Of a stretch of DNA of 10,647 nucleotides, positions 7,369 to 10,647 are shown piece by piece. The notes under the pieces were generated by a model. The model ran no database searches and was not told the origin of the DNA. It saw nothing but the letters and a program-made list of their open reading frames with translations. Every line of letters begins with the position of its first letter. The first letter of the stretch is position 1. The stretch is from CAG-826 sp964546565. Its GTDB lineage: Bacteria; Bacillota_I; Bacilli_A; RFN20; CAG-826. The DNA lies in contig CAZJKC010000049.1 in the NCBI GenBank assembly GCA_964546565.1, forward strand, positions 1 to 10,647, read 5' to 3'. Both the position numbers and the translations under genes were made by a program.

Positions 7369-8698
7369 TTATAAACAAAATGCCATAAAATAAGGTAAAT
7401 AAACTATATTATCTTCCACTTTAATATCCCCATTATGTAATACATATAATGTTCCAATTTTATTATTGAATGCATTTTTAAATTTTATTAATGATGATTT
7501 ATTAGTAGATTTAACTTCAACTGGACATACTTTATTGTTGTGTCTTATTAAAAAATCAATTTTCATTACTGTAGTTTTCAACTTTTTATCAGTTTTTTTA
7601 TAATAATAAATATGATGCCCATTGGCTTTTAATAATTGCGATACTACATTCTCTATAATCATTCCTTCATTTATATGAAGCTTATCAAACAAAATTGCTT
7701 CATATAACTCATTTTCTAGATAATCTTTATTTTTGTAAGCAAGTGATACAAGTAATCCTGTATCTCCCATATTATAGCTTTTAAATGCTGGGTCAGTGGT
7801 TGATAAGTTAAATGCAACACTAGGATCACTAACATTTTCTGCAATATTAACTATCATTGCTTCATTTAACCATTTTACAGGTCCTTTATACTCCCGACGT
7901 CTTGCACCATCAATGTGAGATAAAACAAATTGCTTATCATGCTTAGATAATTCTGATGGAATATGTAAAAAAACATTTTTTACATAAGTAGAATTTTCTT
8001 CATTTTGAGTTTCTATATCATTTTCATATAAATTTAAAATATTTTGTTTAACAAAATCAACTTTACCAAAATTTTTGAATCGATATATTCAACTACTGCT
8101 TGAGGCATGCCACCGACAAGAAGATATTCTCTAAAGTTTTTCATTATATCTTTATTAATTTTTCCAAGTTGTTTTAATTTAGCGTAGTGCGCTTTTATAA
8201 TTTCTATTGTTACATCATCATTCATCGCCCACATAAATTCTTCAAAATCCATTGGCAATACTTCTATAGTGTATTCTTCTGATGGTATTAATAGATCTTT
8301 ACTTTTTTTAGTTATAGAAGCAAGTGTTCCTGTTTCCACATAATCATATCTTTTATCTTCAAGCAAAGTTTTTAGAGCTTGTCTAGCTTCAGGAAATAAT
8401 TGAATCTCATCTAAAATAATTAACGATTCTCTTGCGTACAACCTAGTTTTATAATAAATTTGTAATTTATTGAAAAAAAGTCTAAATCTTCTAAAGAATT
8501 AACAAATAAATCTTTTATCTCATTCGGTGCTTTATCAAATCTTATTTCAATAAAAGATTTATATTCTTCTCTACCTAACTTTAAAGCAAGAGTAGATTTT
8601 CCAACACGTCTAGCTCCTTTTAAAAACAAAGCATAATTTGGAGCATATTCATTTTTCCATTTAAGCATTTTATCATAAGCTTTTCTTTTAAACTCCAT
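7369..8698 (-). pseudogene. AAA_14 / DUF4143 family ATPase, broken by two frameshifts
   Basis: Three adjacent minus-strand reading frames together spell one ATPase of about 443 residues, a normal length for this family. The first piece starts at ATG 8698 (MEFKRKAYDK, a typical family start) with Walker A GARRVGKS at 28-35. The second carries Walker B LIILDEIQ, the ETGT sensor region and PMDFEEF. The third holds the DUF4143 part with YNMGDTGLL and a C-terminal D...PVEVKS motif of PD-(D/E)XK type. One missing T in the run complementary to A7 at 8473-8479 explains the first shift (restoring an RLYARESLI context). One missing A complementary to T5 at 8072-8076 explains the second. The family is widespread in gut bacteria and archaea with no settled role. 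As given, the gene is unlikely to make the full protein. Confidence 0.88.
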
Positions 8699-8741
8699 AG
8701 CACGGTTTCTTTCTTCACAATTGCTAGTATCTTTCAACTAT

Positions 8742-8750
8742 ATTGTATCA
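8742..8750 (-). promoter_or_regulatory. Extended -10 promoter of the ATPase gene
   Basis: The minus strand reads TGATACAAT here, an extended -10 (TGn followed by TACAAT, one mismatch to TATAAT), ending about 44 bases before the ATG at 8698. The hexamer at the -35 distance (CCGAAA, 8770-8765) is poor, as is common for extended -10 promoters. The element lies at the edge of the first copy of a direct repeat, so a protein binding the repeat would block it. Confidence 0.5.
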
Positions 8751-8803
8751 CAATCGCGAAATAATTTCGGTTACCTTATATCACAATTGCGAAAGAATAT
8801 TCG
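8746..8803. repeat. Two tandem 24-25 base direct repeats upstream of the ATPase gene
   Basis: Copy one (8746-8769) and copy two (8779-8803) share TATCACAAT-Y-GCGAAA, then AAT and TTCG with small differences. Their starts are 33 bases apart, close to three helical turns. The core TCACAATTGCGA of copy two is itself a near palindrome. Placement directly over and upstream of the ATPase promoter suggests operator sites, possibly for autoregulation; this is inference. Confidence 0.65.
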
Positions 8804-8923
8804 TAAAAAAATCATTATTCACAGCAAATTATTAAAATATTGCTTACGAGAGAGAATATAATTCGGATTGTTTTGTTATATATTCAAAATGATGATTTTA
8901 TGAATTTTTCTTATTTTTTTCTT

Positions 8924-9000
8924 TATCTTTCAGGAACTAATTGGTTATTATTATGCTTGGCGGCAGAGTCAGTTAGTTCCCGAAAGATACTGCCGCCAAG
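8924..9000. repeat. Interlocked pair of inverted repeats (21-base and 11-base arms)
   Basis: The first pair is 8924-8944 with 8969-8989: 21 positions, of which only A8932/C8981 fails to pair and two are G-U (8941-8972 and 8944-8969). The second pair is CTTGGCGGCAG (8956-8966) with CTGCCGCCAAG (8990-9000), perfect over 11 G+C-rich bases in otherwise A+T-rich DNA. The order is arm 1, arm 2, arm 1', arm 2', so the hairpins overlap. Arm 2' starts immediately after arm 1', leaving no linker to span the long stem, so the two full hairpins should exclude each other. A pyrimidine-rich tract (8905-8924) precedes, and a purine-rich tract (9001-9015) follows. This and the repeats at 8746-8803 are the identifiable content of the 378-base gap 8699-9076. 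Confidence 0.85.
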
Positions 9001-9076
9001 AAAATGAAAAAGAAAGCTTTTTAATGTGATGCATTAGTATTTTGATACTTCTAAGAGCTAGTGTATGTAGCAATGG

Positions 9077-9799
9077 TTATTGCACATAAACCATATAACT
9101 ATAATTGCCATAAGTATAACCATTATCTTTCTCAAATTCTTCTGCAAATTGTTCATAATAACCCCTATTAGTAAATGCATAAGGACTATTTTCATTTCCT
9201 AAAATCATCTCCGGTAAATTGATTAATAAAAAGCAAAATCCAAACATTGCTACAATAGCCATAATCCATTGTTTAATGTTTGCTTTATTGTCTTTTTTAA
9301 ATAAATGGATTCCAAGTCCTATTGATATAGGTAAGAAACCAAATAAGGATGTTATAAGTCCGGGTGAATATAATATTTGCATTCCGTATTTACCGAAAGT
9401 ATTTAAAGAATTAATTCCAATTACAATATGAATTACTACTTCAAATGCTGAGAATAACATTACGGCAATTCCAGCAGGTTTACGAAAACCCCAAAATTTC
9501 AAAACGATACAACCAAGAAGTACGCCGCCAAAATTGGTTATCATATCAGTTAATCTATTCATAGGATAACAAGAAAGATTATTTGAGCCATGACTAAAAT
9601 TATATGAATAATGAAGACCTCCTGGTAATACCCATTCTTCTATAACATGTAAAACTAAAGTTATTACTGCAAGTGTACATAGAATGTTTATTTTATCCCA
9701 TGTCTTTTTATTTTTATAAACTTTTATTGTTAAGAATACTCCGATGCCTAACATTACATAAAGCCAAATTGATAACCAAGTATTAATAATTGTTTCCAT
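9077..9799 (-). CDS. HXXEE domain membrane protein
   Basis: This 240-residue multi-pass membrane protein has hydrophobic segments at about 8-26, 38-54, 90-104, 108-130, 145-166 and 178-200. HVIEEW at 51-56 (H51, E54, E55) gives the family signature HxxEE, and the second half has the companion pattern FEVVIHIVIG (E120, H124) followed by YSPGLITS. Conserved His and Glu within membrane helices suggest a metal or catalytic centre, but the biochemical role of the family is unknown. The C-terminal 40 residues are polar and aromatic and lie after the last helix. ATG is preceded by AAGGAG at seven bases. It is divergent from a TetR-family regulator, a frequent arrangement in which the regulator represses the membrane protein gene. 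Confidence 0.85.
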   Translation of the reverse strand: METIINTWLSIWLYVMLGIGVFLTIKVYKNKKTWDKINILCTLAVITLVLHVIEEWVLPGGLHYSYNFSHGSNNLSCYPMNRLTDMITNFGGVLLGCIVLKFWGFRKPAGIAVMLFSAFEVVIHIVIGINSLNTFGKYGMQILYSPGLITSLFGFLPISIGLGIHLFKKDNKANIKQWIMAIVAMFGFCFLLINLPEMILGNENSPYAFTNRGYYEQFAEEFEKDNGYTYGNYSYMVYVQ

Positions 9800-9836
9800 T
9801 TAATTGCTCCTTTTTTTAAAAAATAATTGTGCCAAT

Positions 9837-9865
9837 AATGTACCTTAAATATAAATGTGATACAA
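9837..9865 (-). promoter_or_regulatory. Promoter of the HXXEE gene
   Basis: On the minus strand TTGTAT (9865-9860) and TACATT (9842-9837) are separated by exactly 17 bases, each matching four of six consensus positions. Transcription would start near 9830, about 30 bases before the ATG at 9799. The -35 overlaps the -10 of the divergent regulator gene, so the two promoters cannot easily be used at once. Confidence 0.6.
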
Positions 9866-9866
9866 T
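9858..9866 (+). promoter_or_regulatory. Extended -10 promoter of the TetR-family gene
   Basis: TGATACAAT is an extended -10 located 44 bases before the regulator's ATG at 9911. No good -35 is seen at 17 bases. The same 11-base string TGTGATACAAT occurs in the ATPase promoter on the opposite strand. Overlap with the HXXEE promoter means a repressor bound here could control both genes and so regulate itself. Confidence 0.55.
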
Positions 9867-9910
9867 GGTTCCATAAAATGTAATTTAGTTATGAAACAAA
9901 AGGAGTAAAC

Positions 9911-10468
9911 ATGTATCATATTTCTAATGACAAAAGAGCAAGAAAATCTGCAAATAAGATAGGTGAAGGAATATTAAGCTGTTTAAATTCAAAAGAAATT
10001 AATGAAATAACAGTAACTGATGTTCAAAAGGCATCTAATGTTGGTCGTGCTACATTTTATCGCTTATTTGACAATATAACTGATGTATTATCGTATTTAT
10101 GTGACAATATCTTTGAAAGAATTAAAAAAGAAAATGAACTGATTAATAACATTTATTCTAAAGAAACAATATTAACATTCATCCAAGAGTGGATGAATAA
10201 TAAGGACTTATTACATGCAATAATTGCTAGCAATCGTATGGATTTAATCTATAATTCGCATATAAAGTATATTGGAAATAATATAGAATTATTCTTTTTA
10301 GATATAGCATTATCTAAGCAACAATTAAACTATTTATTAATGACAATGACCTATTGCGTTTCAGCTTGTTTGACTGCTTGGTTAAAAAATGGAGCATATG
10401 AAACAGCAGAACAATTATATGATAGATTAAGTAATTGCTTTGAAATACTTTCAAATATTTATAATTAA
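9911..10468 (+). CDS. TetR/AcrR family transcriptional regulator
   Basis: This 185-residue protein has an N-terminal TetR-type DNA-binding domain (about 10-60): a first helix IGEGILSCL, then ITVTDVQKASNVGRATFYRLF, the usual helix-turn-helix with the conserved ATFYRLF end of the recognition helix. The C-terminal part (about 75-185) is helical and variable, as expected for the ligand-binding/dimer domain, and ends with a helix over ETAEQLYDRLSNCFEIL. ATG follows AGGAG by five bases. The gene is divergent from the HXXEE membrane protein across a 111-base intergenic region with overlapping promoters, so control of that gene and of itself is the likely job. The inducing ligand cannot be inferred. 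Confidence 0.92.
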   Translation: MYHISNDKRARKSANKIGEGILSCLNSKEINEITVTDVQKASNVGRATFYRLFDNITDVLSYLCDNIFERIKKENELINNIYSKETILTFIQEWMNNKDLLHAIIASNRMDLIYNSHIKYIGNNIELFFLDIALSKQQLNYLLMTMTYCVSACLTAWLKNGAYETAEQLYDRLSNCFEILSNIYN

Positions 10469-10557
10469 TAATCAAGGATAGTTATCATTTTAGAAGACTG
10501 TTTTTATTATGTATTTATTATCGAATAAAAAATCTCAATCAAAAAATGATACTTTCC

Positions 10558-10647
10558 TTACATTGAAAACGAAAGTTCGAACCCATTTTTACGGTAAGCG
10601 TCAAAAATCTCCAGAATAGACAAAGAAGTTCGAATCTTAAATAATAA
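10558..10647 (-). CDS. Possible 3' end of a gene entering from the right edge
   Basis: On the minus strand the frame is open from the window edge for 29 codons to TAA at 10560-10558. It reads like protein (for example LSILEIFDAYRKNGFELSF) with more C- and G-ending codons than neighbouring genes. No family was recognised, and the length is too short to be sure it is coded. It would be convergent with the TetR-family gene, leaving 89 bases (10469-10557) in which I see no gene and no convincing terminator. Confidence 0.35.
   Translation of the reverse strand, partial: LLFKIRTSLSILEIFDAYRKNGFELSFSM

Noticed and set aside
7369..8737. Three separate small genes in place of one ATPase
   Set aside because: The frames continue one another exactly, carry sequential motifs of one family, and join after two one-base corrections; the second and third pieces lack good start signals.
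8699..8737. TTG start at 8737 for the ATPase, adding 13 residues
   Set aside because: It would start almost at the expected transcription start; ATG 8698 gives the family-typical MEFKRK beginning.
8746..8803. CRISPR array
   Set aside because: Only two imperfect copies with a 9-base gap, no spacers of normal length and no cas genes.
8924..9000. Simple H-type RNA pseudoknot formed by both stems at once
   Set aside because: No linker exists between the end of the 21-pair stem (8989) and the start of the second arm (8990), so the strand could not cross the full first stem; alternative hairpins fit better.
9036..9083. Small hairpins AGTAT-TTTG-ATACT (9036-9049) and GCAAT-GGTT-ATTGC (9070-9083) as terminator of the HXXEE gene
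   Set aside because: Five-pair A+T-rich stems without a T-tract on the minus strand; too weak to call.
10574..10634. Repeated AAGTTCGAA / TTCGAA words near the right edge as an attachment site or operator
   Set aside because: Only a short word repeated twice; not more than expected in such sequence and no integrase nearby.

Overview
The window is A+T-rich chromosomal DNA from a low-GC Gram-positive lineage. Gene content (an RluA-type pseudouridine synthase, a short RmuC, a DUF2188 protein, a Big_2/DUF6273 lipoprotein) and strong AAGGAG-type ribosome binding sites suggest Bacilli in the broad Erysipelotrichales / Acholeplasma / uncultured gut 'Mollicutes' area. TGA works as a real stop (the cation transporter and the lipoprotein both end on it), so the organism uses the standard bacterial code and not the Mycoplasma code. 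The lineage is inferred; no marker gene here settles it.

Left part (1-2740), housekeeping. On the minus strand an RluA-family rRNA pseudouridine synthase is followed by a cation diffusion facilitator, then by a tRNA-Leu(CAG) and its terminator, all in one direction. Divergent from these on the plus strand is a two-gene unit: a 92-residue single-pass membrane protein and a 97-residue DUF2188 protein, closed by a clear intrinsic terminator.

Middle part (2738-6945), minus strand: a secreted 202-residue protein, a large surface lipoprotein and rmuC. The first two are 17 bases apart and almost certainly co-transcribed; rmuC lies 54 bases further on with no strong terminator between. The lipoprotein carries two Ig-like domains, an InlB-type repeat and a C-terminal DUF6273 module whose end looks like the variable lectin-like tail of diversity-generating retroelement targets.

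Right part (7013-10647), accessory and partly decayed. A small unrecognised gene and an AAA_14/DUF4143 ATPase gene are both broken by frameshifts, each repairable by adding one base in or next to a short homopolymer run. Upstream of the ATPase is a pair of 24-25-base direct repeats that includes its promoter, and then a striking interlocked pair of long inverted repeats (8924-9000). Next comes a divergent pair: an HXXEE-type membrane protein (minus) and a TetR-family regulator (plus) with overlapping promoters. A near-palindromic 13-base element is shared between the ATPase promoter and the TetR/HXXEE promoter region. The last 90 bases hold the possible 3' end of a gene that enters from the right.
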